Below, piece after piece: positions 26,222 to 34,015 of a DNA stretch of 64,000 nt. The stretch comes from Solirubrobacter sp963736505. GTDB taxonomy: Bacteria; Actinomycetota; Thermoleophilia; Solirubrobacterales; Solirubrobacteraceae. The position numbers and the translations under genes were made by a program. The stretch lies in contig CAVTOZ010000007.1 of NCBI GenBank assembly GCA_963736505.1, positions 434,001 through 498,000 on the forward strand, in the 5' to 3' direction. Positions within the stretch are counted from its first letter, which is position 1; every line of letters starts with the position of its first letter. The notes below the pieces were generated by a model. That model made no database searches. It had not been told where the DNA came from and was given only the letters and a program-made list of their open reading frames with translations.

Positions 26222-26835
26222 CGCCGGTAGCCCTGCATGTCGGCGTGCGTCCAGTCGCCGTGCGTCTGCGTCTTCAGCCGCGCGACGTTCTCGCGGTGGT
26301 ACGGCGACGACAGGCTCTCGCTGTGCCCGATCACGTTGCCGACGCCGATCCCGTAGCGGCAGCGCAGCCAGCGCGTGAGCCGCAGCGACGCCGCCATCTG
26401 GCGCCGGTTGTCGAGGATCTCGGCGTCGCTGGAGCCGACGTGCTCGATCCCGATCGAGGTGTAGTTGAGCCCGACCGTGTGGCGGCACATGATCGACAGC
26501 GGGACGAGCTGGTAGATCGTCCCGTCGCGGTCGATCACGAAGTGCGAGCACGTGCCCGGCAGCTCGTGCAGCTCGGAGTCCGGCACGTCGGGCGCGAACG
26601 TGTTGTACGTCGCCGAGAACGTGCTCGTGACCGTGTAGTGCTCGACGATCACGTGCGGGTCCGTCAGGTGGTAGCTGTCGATGCCGTAGTGACGGTTGGC
26701 GTACGCCCGCATCTCGTGCTTGCGCTTGGCGCCGAACGGGATCGGCTTCGACACGATCGTCGGCTTCGGCACGGCCGCCTCCGCGGCGGGCGCGCCGAGC
26801 AGCAGGGCGAGGGCGAGCGCGAGCAGCCGCATCAT
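26191..26835 (-). CDS. Secreted N-acetylmuramoyl-L-alanine amidase (Amidase_2/PGRP fold)
   Basis: Zinc amidase of 214 residues that removes stem peptides from peptidoglycan. A signal peptide covers residues 1-20 (ending APAAEA). Zinc ligands appear as His in VIVEHYT and in GIGVGNVIGHSES; HTVGLNYTSIGIEHVG is the conserved core. The ATGATG start overlaps the TetR stop, so the two are coupled, an unusual pairing. It complements the nearby recycling enzymes functionally, although on the opposite strand. Confidence 0.86.
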   Translation of the reverse strand: MMRLLALALALLLGAPAAEAAVPKPTIVSKPIPFGAKRKHEMRAYANRHYGIDSYHLTDPHVIVEHYTVTSTFSATYNTFAPDVPDSELHELPGTCSHFVIDRDGTIYQLVPLSIMCRHTVGLNYTSIGIEHVGSSDAEILDNRRQMAASLRLTRWLRCRYGIGVGNVIGHSESLSSPYHRENVARLKTQTHGDWTHADMQGYRRQLSARGACR

Positions 26836-27338
26836 CCGAGCTCCGCCGCGATCGCCCCGCGCAGCAGCTCCTCCGCGCGGGCGCGCGTGATCAGGCCCGC
26901 GAGCCAGCGCGAGCTCAGCCCGTCGACCAGCGCCGTCAGCCGCTCGGCCTTGTCATGCGCGCCGGGCGCGCCGATCGCCTCGGCCACGAGCTCGGTCCAG
27001 GTGCCGTTGGCGTCGCGCAGGCCGTCGCGCAGCGCCGGCTCGAACACGGCGGACGCGAGCACCTCGTTCCAGACGACCGACGTGTCGTGGGCCGACTCGT
27101 CGAGCTCGGCCAGCAGGATCGCCTCGACGCTGCCGCCGGCCGTCTTGGCGGCGCGCTCGTTGGCGTGGTCGAGCGTGGCCTGCACGAGCCCGTTGCGATT
27201 GGCGAAGTAGTAGTAGATCAACGAGACCGCGACGCCCGCCTCGGCCGCGACCTGCTCGACGCGCAGGCCGCGCACCCCGCGGCGCGCGATCACGGCGATC
27301 GCGGCGTCGAGGATCGCCTGCCTGCGGTCGTGTGGCAC
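26832..27338 (-). CDS. TetR family transcriptional regulator
   Basis: 168-residue regulator with a canonical HTH (AILDAAIAVIARRGVRGL, then EAGVAVSLIYYYFANRNGLVQA) and a short ligand domain ending RARAEELLRGAIAAELG. It starts at GTG 27338. A 9-bp perfect inverted repeat begins 2 bp upstream of the start and the NCS1 permease diverges from there, so it likely represses both itself and the permease. The amidase is coupled downstream. Confidence 0.88.
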   Translation of the reverse strand: MPHDRRQAILDAAIAVIARRGVRGLRVEQVAAEAGVAVSLIYYYFANRNGLVQATLDHANERAAKTAGGSVEAILLAELDESAHDTSVVWNEVLASAVFEPALRDGLRDANGTWTELVAEAIGAPGAHDKAERLTALVDGLSSRWLAGLITRARAEELLRGAIAAELG

Positions 27339-27340
27339 GC

Positions 27341-27369
27341 GTCAAGCCTAGCCATCCTGGAGGCTTGAC
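27341..27369. promoter_or_regulatory. Inverted-repeat operator between TetR and permease
   Basis: GTCAAGCCT (27341-27349) and AGGCTTGAC (27361-27369) form a perfect inverted repeat with an 11-bp spacer in the 62-bp divergent gap. It is well placed for the adjacent TetR to control both genes. Confidence 0.65.
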
Positions 27370-27400
27370 TGAATTTTCACACTAAGGTACGGTTCCGGCC

Positions 27401-28834
27401 ATGGCAGCCACCGTCGCCGCACGTGTCGTCCCCGCGCCCTCCGTCGGACTCGGCCGCGTCGAGGAGACCGGCGTCGAGTACATCCCCGAGAGCGAGCGCG
27501 ACTCGCGCCCCGCGAACCTCGCCGCCGTGTTCCTCGGCGGCAACCTCGCGTTCTCGCTGATCGTGTTCGGCTGGCTGCCGATCACGTTCGGGCTCGGCTG
27601 GTGGAGCACGGTGACGGCGAGCGCGCTCGGGCTCGCGCTCGGGACGGCGATCACGGCGCCGCTGGCGCTGCTCGGCCCGCGCACGGGGACGAACAACACG
27701 GTCGCCTCCGGCGCGCACTTCGGCGTCACCGGCCGGCTCGTCGGCTCAGGACTGACGCTGTTCTTCGCGCTCGCCTACGCCGCGATCGCGGTGTGGACGT
27801 CGGGCGACGCGCTCGTGGCGTCGGCGCACCGGCTGATCGGCACGCCGTCCGGCGACGGCGCGCTCGCCGTCGGGTACGCGCTGATCGGGATCGAGATCGC
27901 CGTCGTCGCGCTCCATGGCCACGGCACCGTGGTCGCGCTGCAGCGGATCGTCGTGCCCGTCGTCGGCGTCCTGCTGCTGCTCGGCGTGATCGCGTTCGCG
28001 GGCCGCTTCAGCGCGGGCAACGCGGGCGGCGACTACGTCCTCGGCGGCTTCTGGCCGACGTGGGTGCTCGCCGTAACCGTCGCCGTCGCGGGCCCGCTGT
28101 CGTATGCGCCGAGCCTCGGCGACTACAGCCGCCGGATCTCCCGGCACCGCCACTCCGACCGCGCGGTCCTGCTCGCCGCGAGCGGCGGCGTCTTCCTCGG
28201 CCTGTTCGTCACGACGCTGTTCGGCGCGTTCACGGCGGTCACGTTCACGCACCTCGGCCCGTCCTACGTGCAGGACCTCGTCGCGGCCGCGCCGGCCTGG
28301 TACGTGCTGCCGATCCTGATCATCGGGCTCGCCGGCGGCGTCGGCCAGGGCGTGCTGAACATGTACGCGAGCGGGCTCGACCTCGCCGCCCTGATCCCGC
28401 GCGCGCGGCGCGTGCACACGACGCTGATCACGTCCGTGCTCGCGCTGGTGCTGCTTTACATCGGCACGTTCGTGTTCGACGCGGTCGACTCGATCACGGC
28501 GATGACGCTCGTGCTCAACGGGCTCGCGGCGCCGTGGATCGTCGTCAACCTGCTCGGCTTCGTGCTCGCGCGCCGCGGCCGCTACGACCCGGACGACCTG
28601 CAGGTGTTCAACCGCGGCGAGCGCGGCGGCCGCTACTGGTTCGCCGGCGGCTGGAACCTGCGCGCGGTCGGCGCGTGGGCCACGGGCTCCGCGTTCGGCC
28701 TGCTGGCCGTCGACACGCAGCTCTACACGGGGCCGCTGGCCGGCCTGGCGGGCGGCGTCGACCTGTCGCTCGCCGGCTCCGCCGCGATCGCCGCGGCGGT
28801 CTATGTCGCCGCGCTCAGGCTCTGGCCTGAGTAG
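27401..28834 (+). CDS. NCS1 family nucleobase/cytosine-type permease
   Basis: Membrane transporter of 477 residues with 12 predicted helices. It opens with the NCS1 pattern (GVEYIPESERDSRPANL, then FLGGNLAFSLIVFGWLP), has TGTNNTVASGAHFGVTGRL in place of the purine-binding TM3 region and SYAPSLGDYSRRISRH, the conserved D-Y-S-R loop of codB-like permeases. Likely imports a purine, pyrimidine or related heterocycle with a cation. A TetR gene with an inverted-repeat operator diverges from it. It overlaps the convergent Rrf2 gene by 20 bp. Confidence 0.88.
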   Translation: MAATVAARVVPAPSVGLGRVEETGVEYIPESERDSRPANLAAVFLGGNLAFSLIVFGWLPITFGLGWWSTVTASALGLALGTAITAPLALLGPRTGTNNTVASGAHFGVTGRLVGSGLTLFFALAYAAIAVWTSGDALVASAHRLIGTPSGDGALAVGYALIGIEIAVVALHGHGTVVALQRIVVPVVGVLLLLGVIAFAGRFSAGNAGGDYVLGGFWPTWVLAVTVAVAGPLSYAPSLGDYSRRISRHRHSDRAVLLAASGGVFLGLFVTTLFGAFTAVTFTHLGPSYVQDLVAAAPAWYVLPILIIGLAGGVGQGVLNMYASGLDLAALIPRARRVHTTLITSVLALVLLYIGTFVFDAVDSITAMTLVLNGLAAPWIVVNLLGFVLARRGRYDPDDLQVFNRGERGGRYWFAGGWNLRAVGAWATGSAFGLLAVDTQLYTGPLAGLAGGVDLSLAGSAAIAAAVYVAALRLWPE

Positions 28835-29240
28835 CGCTCACGAGGTCGCCGAGCGTCGTGTGCTCGAGCTCGGCGACGAGCGCGCCGGCCGCGCGCCGGT
28901 CGAGCTCGACCAGCACGCCGTGGATGCGCTGGCCGACCTCGCAGTCCGGGTTGGCGCTGTGCAGCCCGAGCACCGGGTCGTCGCGGTTGACCGCGCGCCA
29001 GACGTCGGCGAGCGTCGTGTCGCAGAGCTCGCCGGCCACGAGCCAGCCGCCACTCGGACCGGGGCGGGAACGCACGAGCCCGGCCCGGCGCAGGCCGCCG
29101 AGGACGCGCCGCACGTGCACGGCGCTGGCGCCCGCGCTGGACGCGAGGAACTCGGAGCTGTGACGCGCGCCCGGCTCGCTGCCGAGCAGCGTGAGCACGT
29201 GCACGGCGAGCGCGAACTGCGTGTTGGTCGGACGGGCCAT
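28815..29240 (-). CDS. Rrf2 family transcriptional regulator (YwnA-like)
   Basis: 141-residue winged-HTH regulator: FALAVHVLTLLGSEPGARHSS, then the helix region SAVHVRRVLGGLRRAGLV and the wing GPSGGWLVAG. It lacks the three clustered cysteines of Fe-S Rrf2 proteins (IscR, NsrR); only isolated Cys are present, as in YwnA/CymR-type members, suggesting thiol or ligand sensing. It diverges from an NmrA-type reductase, a common pairing in which the regulator controls the reductase. Confidence 0.86.
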   Translation of the reverse strand: MARPTNTQFALAVHVLTLLGSEPGARHSSEFLASSAGASAVHVRRVLGGLRRAGLVRSRPGPSGGWLVAGELCDTTLADVWRAVNRDDPVLGLHSANPDCEVGQRIHGVLVELDRRAAGALVAELEHTTLGDLVSATQARA

Positions 29241-29245
29241 CCAGG

Positions 29246-29281
29246 TCTAATCGTAACGGTGTTTGATACGTTCTAATCGTA
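29246..29281. promoter_or_regulatory. Direct repeats in the Rrf2/reductase divergent promoter
   Basis: TCTAATCGTA occurs twice (29246-29255 and 29272-29281), 26 bp apart, next to an imperfect inverted pair TAACGGTGT / ACACCGGTTA. Together they fill the 71-bp gap and are the probable Rrf2 binding sites. Confidence 0.5.
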
Positions 29282-29311
29282 GTCACACCGGTTACGGATC
29301 GAGGAGCAGCA

Positions 29312-30166
29312 ATGGGCATCGTCATCACCGGCGCCTCCGGGCACCTGGGCCGCCGCACGGCCGAGCTCGTCCTGGACGCGGGCGCCGCGCCGGTCCTCGT
29401 CACGCGCCGCCCTGAGGCGCTCGCCGACCTCGCCGAGCGCGGCGCCGACGTGCGCTACGGCGACTTCGACGAGCCGGCGTCGCTGGCGGCGGCGTTCGCC
29501 GGCGGCGAGCGCCTGCTGCTGATCAGCACCGACAGGGTCGGCGAGCGGCTCGCGGGGCATCGCGCCGCGATCGCCGCCGCGGCCGCGGCCGGCGTGCGCC
29601 AGATCGCCTACACGTCGCTGATCAACCCGTCCGACAACAACCCGGCGGGCGTCGCCCCGGACCATCGCGAGACCGAGGAGGCGATCCGCGCCGCCGGGCT
29701 CGCGTGGACGTTCCTGCGCAACGCGATCTACGCCGAGATCATGGCCGCGGGCGCCGGGTCGGCGCTGGCGACCGGGACGCTCGTCACCAACGCCGGCGAC
29801 GGCCGCTGCTCGTACGTCACGCGCGAGGACTGCGCCGCCGCGGCGGCCGCGGTGCTGACGAGCGACGGACACGAGTTCAAGGCCTACGACATCAGCGGGC
29901 CTGAGGCGCTGTCGGTCGACGACATCGCGGCGCTCTACGCCGAGGCGGGCGGCCGCCCCGTGGCCGCGGTGCGGCTCGACGACGACGCGTGGGTCGCCGC
30001 GATGGTCGAGCACGCGGGCATGCCGGAGCCGGTCGCGCGGCTATACGCGTCGTTCGGGCGCTCGACGCGGCTCGGCTACGCGGGCGTGCTCAGCACCGCG
30101 GTCGAGGATCTGACCGGGCGCCCGCCGCGGCCGGCCCGCGAGGCGCTCAGTCCTGCGGCGCCATGA
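29312..30166 (+). CDS. NmrA-like NAD(P)H-binding reductase (QorB type)
   Basis: 284-residue atypical SDR. The dinucleotide site is IVITGASGHLGRRTAELVL; QIAYTSLINPSDNNP and WTFLRNAIYAEIM match the QorB/NmrA quinone reductase group, which lacks the YxxxK catalytic pair. It probably reduces quinones or acts as a redox sensor. A ribosome site GGAGCAGCA precedes the ATG. The adjacent Rrf2 regulator fits redox-responsive control. Confidence 0.87.
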   Translation: MGIVITGASGHLGRRTAELVLDAGAAPVLVTRRPEALADLAERGADVRYGDFDEPASLAAAFAGGERLLLISTDRVGERLAGHRAAIAAAAAAGVRQIAYTSLINPSDNNPAGVAPDHRETEEAIRAAGLAWTFLRNAIYAEIMAAGAGSALATGTLVTNAGDGRCSYVTREDCAAAAAAVLTSDGHEFKAYDISGPEALSVDDIAALYAEAGGRPVAAVRLDDDAWVAAMVEHAGMPEPVARLYASFGRSTRLGYAGVLSTAVEDLTGRPPRPAREALSPAAP

Positions 30167-30395
30167 GCGGCGCGGCGTGGCACGGCATCGCCGGCGCGTC
30201 GCTGCGCAGCGCCTGCAGGTGGTGCTTCGCCGCGGGCGCGGGCGTCTCGGCGAGCGCGGAGGCGCCGGCCGCCATCGCACCCGCCGAGAGCGCGGCCGCC
30301 ACGACCCCGATCGCCCATCGCGTCGCACGGCGGGGGCCGCGCGGTGGTTCGGGCTCCTCGAGAAGCTGGAGCTCGACGTCGTCGAACTGCTCCAT
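30147..30395 (-). CDS. Small single-TM membrane protein
   Basis: 82 residues: an acidic cytoplasmic N-terminus (MEQFDDVELQLLEEPEPP), a basic GPRRATRW stop, one hydrophobic helix (AIGVVAAALSAGAMAAGASAL, written here as residues 32-51), and a short external tail with His and Cys residues. No known family recognised. It overlaps the convergent NmrA gene by 20 bp. The 146 bp upstream to the next gene contain nothing obvious. Confidence 0.6.
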   Translation of the reverse strand: MEQFDDVELQLLEEPEPPRGPRRATRWAIGVVAAALSAGAMAAGASALAETPAPAAKHHLQALRSDAPAMPCHAAPLMAPQD

Positions 30396-30541
30396 ACGCG
30401 GGAGATTAGCGCTCTCAGGGTCCTCTCGGGAGCATCTCAGTCCGCACTCGCACCGAATGCCGATCCTGAGCGGTATGACAGCACGCACCCGCAAGATCGT
30501 CGTCGTGCTCGGTGCCAGCGGGTTGCCAAGAGCCAGACGAG

Positions 30542-31354
30542 CTAGCCGGCCTGGACGGACGTGGTCTCGGCGTGGGCGAGCGCCCAGTCGAGCGCGTAGT
30601 CGGCGACCTCCTCCCAGCCGGGCTGGCCGATGGTGTAGTGCGAGCGGCCCGGGAACTCCTTGTACTCGGTGACGGCGTCGGACTTGTAGTGCTTGAAGTT
30701 CGACTCCGTGATCGCCGGCGGGATCAGGTGGTCCTCGCCGCCGGCGATCAGCAGCAGCGGCGCGCGGTCGGCGTTGTGCCAGTTCACCTGCAGCGTCGTG
30801 TGCGGGCTGAAGTTCTCCAGCGCCTCCTCGAAGACCAGGTGGCCGGGGCCGGGGACGGCGTAGCGGTCGTAGGCCTCCTGCGCGTCGCGGTCGGAGAGCG
30901 TGTTGGCGAAGACGTAGCGGAACTGGTCGAAGGTCAGCTCGACGGCCTTGTGGCGGTTGGAGGGATGGCTGAGGACCGGGAACGTCGACTTCAGCGTCGA
31001 GGCGGGAAGCGGCAGGACGCCGCGCGGGGCGGCGGAGTCGATCGCGACGCCGGCGGCGCCGAGGCCGCGGTCGAGCAGCACCTGCGTGAACGCGCCGCCG
31101 AACGAGTGGCCCATGATGATCGGGTTCGTGTCGAGCGCGCGGACCTTGGCCTCGAGGTCGTCGGCGACGGCGCCGAACGTCAGGCCCTCCATCGCGGACG
31201 GGTCGCGGCGCAGCGTCTCCACGTCGGCGTCGTGGGCGGGCCACGCGAGCGCGACGACGTTCAGCCCGCGCGCGCTGTAGCGCTCGACCCAGTGCTCCCA
31301 GGAGCGAGTGGTCATCCAGAGGCCGTGGATGAGGACGACGGTGTCGGTTGGCAT
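30542..31354 (-). CDS. Alpha/beta-hydrolase
   Basis: Cytoplasmic alpha/beta-hydrolase of about 270 residues. VVLIHGLWMTTRSWEHW is the oxyanion region; the nucleophile elbow is IMGHSFGGAF; Asp lies in IAGGEDHLIPP and His in EFPGRSHYTIGQ, a complete triad. The closest general resemblance is to esterase/lipase-like proteins of actinobacteria. MPTDTVVL (ATG 31354) was taken as start; nine bases upstream another Met exists. Divergent from LacI, which could control it. Confidence 0.85.
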   Translation of the reverse strand: MPTDTVVLIHGLWMTTRSWEHWVERYSARGLNVVALAWPAHDADVETLRRDPSAMEGLTFGAVADDLEAKVRALDTNPIIMGHSFGGAFTQVLLDRGLGAAGVAIDSAAPRGVLPLPASTLKSTFPVLSHPSNRHKAVELTFDQFRYVFANTLSDRDAQEAYDRYAVPGPGHLVFEEALENFSPHTTLQVNWHNADRAPLLLIAGGEDHLIPPAITESNFKHYKSDAVTEYKEFPGRSHYTIGQPGWEEVADYALDWALAHAETTSVQAG

Positions 31355-31459
31355 GCCCGGCATCCTGCACGCCGCGGCGCGCGCCGGCCATGGACGCGGC
31401 GCCCAATCATGAGCCCCCCGGGTCGTGCACGCGCACAGTACGAATACGCTCAGCACGCC

Positions 31460-32458
31460 ATGAGCAGCCCGGAGACTCGGCCGACGATCCGCGACGTCGC
31501 CCGGCGGGCGGGCGTCGGGGTCGGCACGGTCTCACGCGTGCTCAACGACAGCCCGCTCGTCACGGCGGAGATGCGCGTGCGCGTGATGGGCGCGATCGAG
31601 GAGCTCGGCTTCCGCCGCAACGCGGCCGCGCGCAGCCTGTCGGTGGGCCGCACGCACCATGTCGGCGTCGTCGCGCCGTTCTTCACGAGCCCGTCGAGCG
31701 TCGAGCGGCTGCGCGGCGTGTCGGAGTGCCTGACCGCGAGCGGCTACGGGCTGCTGCTGCTCGACATCGAGACCGCGCGCCAGCGCGCGAACGTGCTCTC
31801 CGACCTCTCGCGGCTCGACGGGCTGCTGGTGATCTCGCTCCCGCTGACCGACGGCGAGGTCGCCTCGCTCGCGCGCGACCGCATGCCGACGGTGCTCGTC
31901 GACACCTCGCACCCGAAGCTCGCGCACGTGGAGATCGACGACGTGCGCGGCGGGACGCTCGCCGTCGAGCACCTGCTCGCCAAAGGGCACCGCCGGATCG
32001 CGTTCGTCGGCGACCGGCCGTACCCGTCGTTCGGCTTCACCTCCAGCGAGCGGCGCCGCCACGGCTACCGGGCCGCGCTGGCGGCGGCGGGAATCGAGCC
32101 TGACCCGGCGCTCGAGCGCCTCGGCGGCCACGATCGCGACGACGCGCGCATCGTCGCCGAGGCGCTGCTGCGCGTGCCCTCGCCCCCCACGGCGATCTTC
32201 GCCGCGTCCGACGTGCAGGCGCTCGGCGTGCTCGAGGCGGCGCAGGACGCGGGGCGGCGCGTGCCCGGCGACGTCGCGGTGATCGGCTTCGACGACATCG
32301 AGCTGGCCGCCGTCGCCGGGCTCACCACCGTGCGTCAGCCGCTGCGCCAGAGCGGGCGCCGCGGGGCGGAGCTGCTGATCGCCGCGATCGAGCGCAAGCC
32401 GCACGTCACGCGCCCGGAGCTCGAGCCGCTGTGCGTGATAGAGCGCCGGACGACGTGA
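31460..32458 (+). CDS. LacI family transcriptional regulator
   Basis: 332 residues with the LacI HTH (TIRDVARRAGVGVGTVSRVLN) and hinge helix (RRNAAARSLSVGRTHHVGV), followed by a periplasmic-binding-protein-like sensor including SSERRRHGYRAAL and VIGFDDIELAAVAGLTTVRQ. It presumably senses a sugar. A TACGCT element just upstream indicates a near-leaderless mRNA. No sugar-transport genes are adjacent, so the target is unclear; the divergent hydrolase is one candidate. Confidence 0.9.
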   Translation: MSSPETRPTIRDVARRAGVGVGTVSRVLNDSPLVTAEMRVRVMGAIEELGFRRNAAARSLSVGRTHHVGVVAPFFTSPSSVERLRGVSECLTASGYGLLLLDIETARQRANVLSDLSRLDGLLVISLPLTDGEVASLARDRMPTVLVDTSHPKLAHVEIDDVRGGTLAVEHLLAKGHRRIAFVGDRPYPSFGFTSSERRRHGYRAALAAAGIEPDPALERLGGHDRDDARIVAEALLRVPSPPTAIFAASDVQALGVLEAAQDAGRRVPGDVAVIGFDDIELAAVAGLTTVRQPLRQSGRRGAELLIAAIERKPHVTRPELEPLCVIERRTT

Positions 32459-32459
32459 C

Positions 32460-32822
32460 TCAGTAGCGGCCCGACAACCAGTCCCACGCGCGCTTGAGCT
32501 TGTCGCCCATGCCGTCCTTCGCGGTGTCGGCGGGATCCGCGCTCATCGACGCCGGGTTCCCGGACGGCTCCGGGAGCTTCTCGGCGTCGCTCGCGCTGAG
32601 CGTCAGCGTGACGCCGCGCTCGTGGATCGCGTCGATCTGGTCGGCGTCGACGAAGCGCCAGCCGCCGGGGCCGGCGCGCCCGTCCACGACCAGGCCGTCG
32701 AACACGTCGACGTCGGTGGCGGCGAGCACGTGCTCGACCACGCCGACGCGCTCGCCGCCGGAGGCGAAGACGGGCGTGCCGGCGGCGAGCGTCAGATAGG
32801 AGATCGGGTCGCCCATGTCCAT
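32460..32822 (-). CDS. PRC-barrel-like domain protein
   Basis: 120 residues. The N-terminal half (LTLAAGTPVFASGGERVGVV, then VFDGLVVDGRAGPGGWRFVDADQI) resembles a PRC-barrel / DUF2171-like beta-barrel found in stress and photosynthetic proteins. The C-terminus is charged and ends KLKRAWDWLSGRY. Role unknown. It follows the SDR gene on the same strand after a 10-bp gap and could be co-transcribed. Confidence 0.65.
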   Translation of the reverse strand: MDMGDPISYLTLAAGTPVFASGGERVGVVEHVLAATDVDVFDGLVVDGRAGPGGWRFVDADQIDAIHERGVTLTLSASDAEKLPEPSGNPASMSADPADTAKDGMGDKLKRAWDWLSGRY

Positions 32823-32832
32823 GCGGACGAGG

Positions 32833-33603
32833 CTACCCGGCGACCAGCCCGCAGGTCGCGTTGACGATCCCCGAGGTGATCGCGCCGGCGCGGTCGGACG
32901 CGAGGAACGCCGCCGTCTCGGCGATCTCCTGCAGCCCGGGCGCGCGCCTGAGCATCGTCATCTGGGCGATGCCCGCGAGGATCTCCTCGACGTCGACGTC
33001 CGGGTTGCCGCCGACGGCCCCGATCTTCTCCGCCGTCAGCGTCTCGCGCACCGCGGCGGTGTGGATGCCGGCGACGCGGATCCCGCGCGGGCCGAGCTCG
33101 GCCGCGAGGTAGCGGTGCATCGCCTCGACGGCGGCGTCGGTCGGGCCGGTGTTGCCCATCCCCGGCGCGGTCCCGCGCGAGGACCCGCTCGTCAGGTGCA
33201 GGATCACGCCGCCGCCGTCCATCCGGCGCGCCGCCGCGCGGGCGGTGAGGAACGCGGTCGTGACGCCGGTGTCGATCGCGTGCAGGAAGCGGTCGAGCGT
33301 CATGTCGGCGATCGGCGTCCCCTGGGCGTCGCCGCGGGTGATCAGGTTGAGCGAGATGTCGATCCTGCCGACGGCGGCGGCGTGCGCCTCGACGGCGGCC
33401 TCGTCGGTGGCGTCGAGCACGGCGACCTCGGCGCGCCCGCCGGCGGCGGCGATGTCGGCGGCGACGGCCTCGAGCGTCGCGCGCGTACGGCCGGCGAGGT
33501 GGACGGTCGCGCCCTCGCGCGCGAACGTGCGGGCGATGGCGCCGCCGAGGGAGCCCCCGGCGCCGTAGAGGACTGCGGTCTTGTCGGTCAGCAGAGCGGT
33601 CAT
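32833..33603 (-). CDS. Atypical SDR protein lacking the YxxxK pair
   Basis: 256-residue Rossmann protein of classical SDR size. The cofactor motif AVLYGAGGSLGGAIARTFAR and the LHLTSGSSRG strand with Ser are present, as is the C-terminal FLASDRAGAITSGIVNATCG. At the expected catalytic position the segment reads GNTGPTDAAVEAM, so Tyr and Lys are replaced (Thr and Asp in the simplest alignment). Enzyme activity may be lost or use another mechanism. Followed by the PRC-barrel-like gene. Confidence 0.82.
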   Translation of the reverse strand: MTALLTDKTAVLYGAGGSLGGAIARTFAREGATVHLAGRTRATLEAVAADIAAAGGRAEVAVLDATDEAAVEAHAAAVGRIDISLNLITRGDAQGTPIADMTLDRFLHAIDTGVTTAFLTARAAARRMDGGGVILHLTSGSSRGTAPGMGNTGPTDAAVEAMHRYLAAELGPRGIRVAGIHTAAVRETLTAEKIGAVGGNPDVDVEEILAGIAQMTMLRRAPGLQEIAETAAFLASDRAGAITSGIVNATCGLVAG

Positions 33604-33713
33604 GCGGCGTTCAACGACGGTGCGCTCCGGGACTCATCGGTCCGTCCGATGGTCGAGTTGGCGGATGGCGCGCCCGCGTCTACATTCGCGGGGCATGACT
33701 CCAGTGAGCACGA

Positions 33714-33974
33714 ATGCCTGATCGAAGCCGCTGCCCGGGCTGCGGCGAGCGCGTCTCCCCGTTCGCCGCGGGCTGCGCCATCTGCGGCGCCGACCTCGAC
33801 ACCCGGCGCTGGGACACCGGTCCCGGCCGCCTCAAGCGCGCCGACTCCTGGCTCGCGGGAATCAGCTTCGGACCGCAGCGGCGCGTACCGCCCTGGGCCG
33901 TCCTGATCCTGATCCTGTTCGGCGGCACGATCCTCGGCGCCATCTACGCCGCGATCTCAAGTCTGACCGGCTAG
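33714..33974 (+). CDS. Zinc-ribbon membrane protein
   Basis: 86 residues: an N-terminal double CxxC zinc ribbon (CPGCGERVSPFAAGCAICG), a basic middle part, and one C-terminal transmembrane helix (PWAVLILILFGGTILGAIYA). The pattern is common among small actinobacterial membrane proteins of unknown function. The ATG is preceded by a weak GAGCACGA element. Divergent from the SDR gene. Confidence 0.7.
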   Translation: MPDRSRCPGCGERVSPFAAGCAICGADLDTRRWDTGPGRLKRADSWLAGISFGPQRRVPPWAVLILILFGGTILGAIYAAISSLTG

Positions 33975-34015
33975 TTGCGCGGCCCGCGGCCGCGCGGTTA
34001 GGGTCGGTCGCGACC

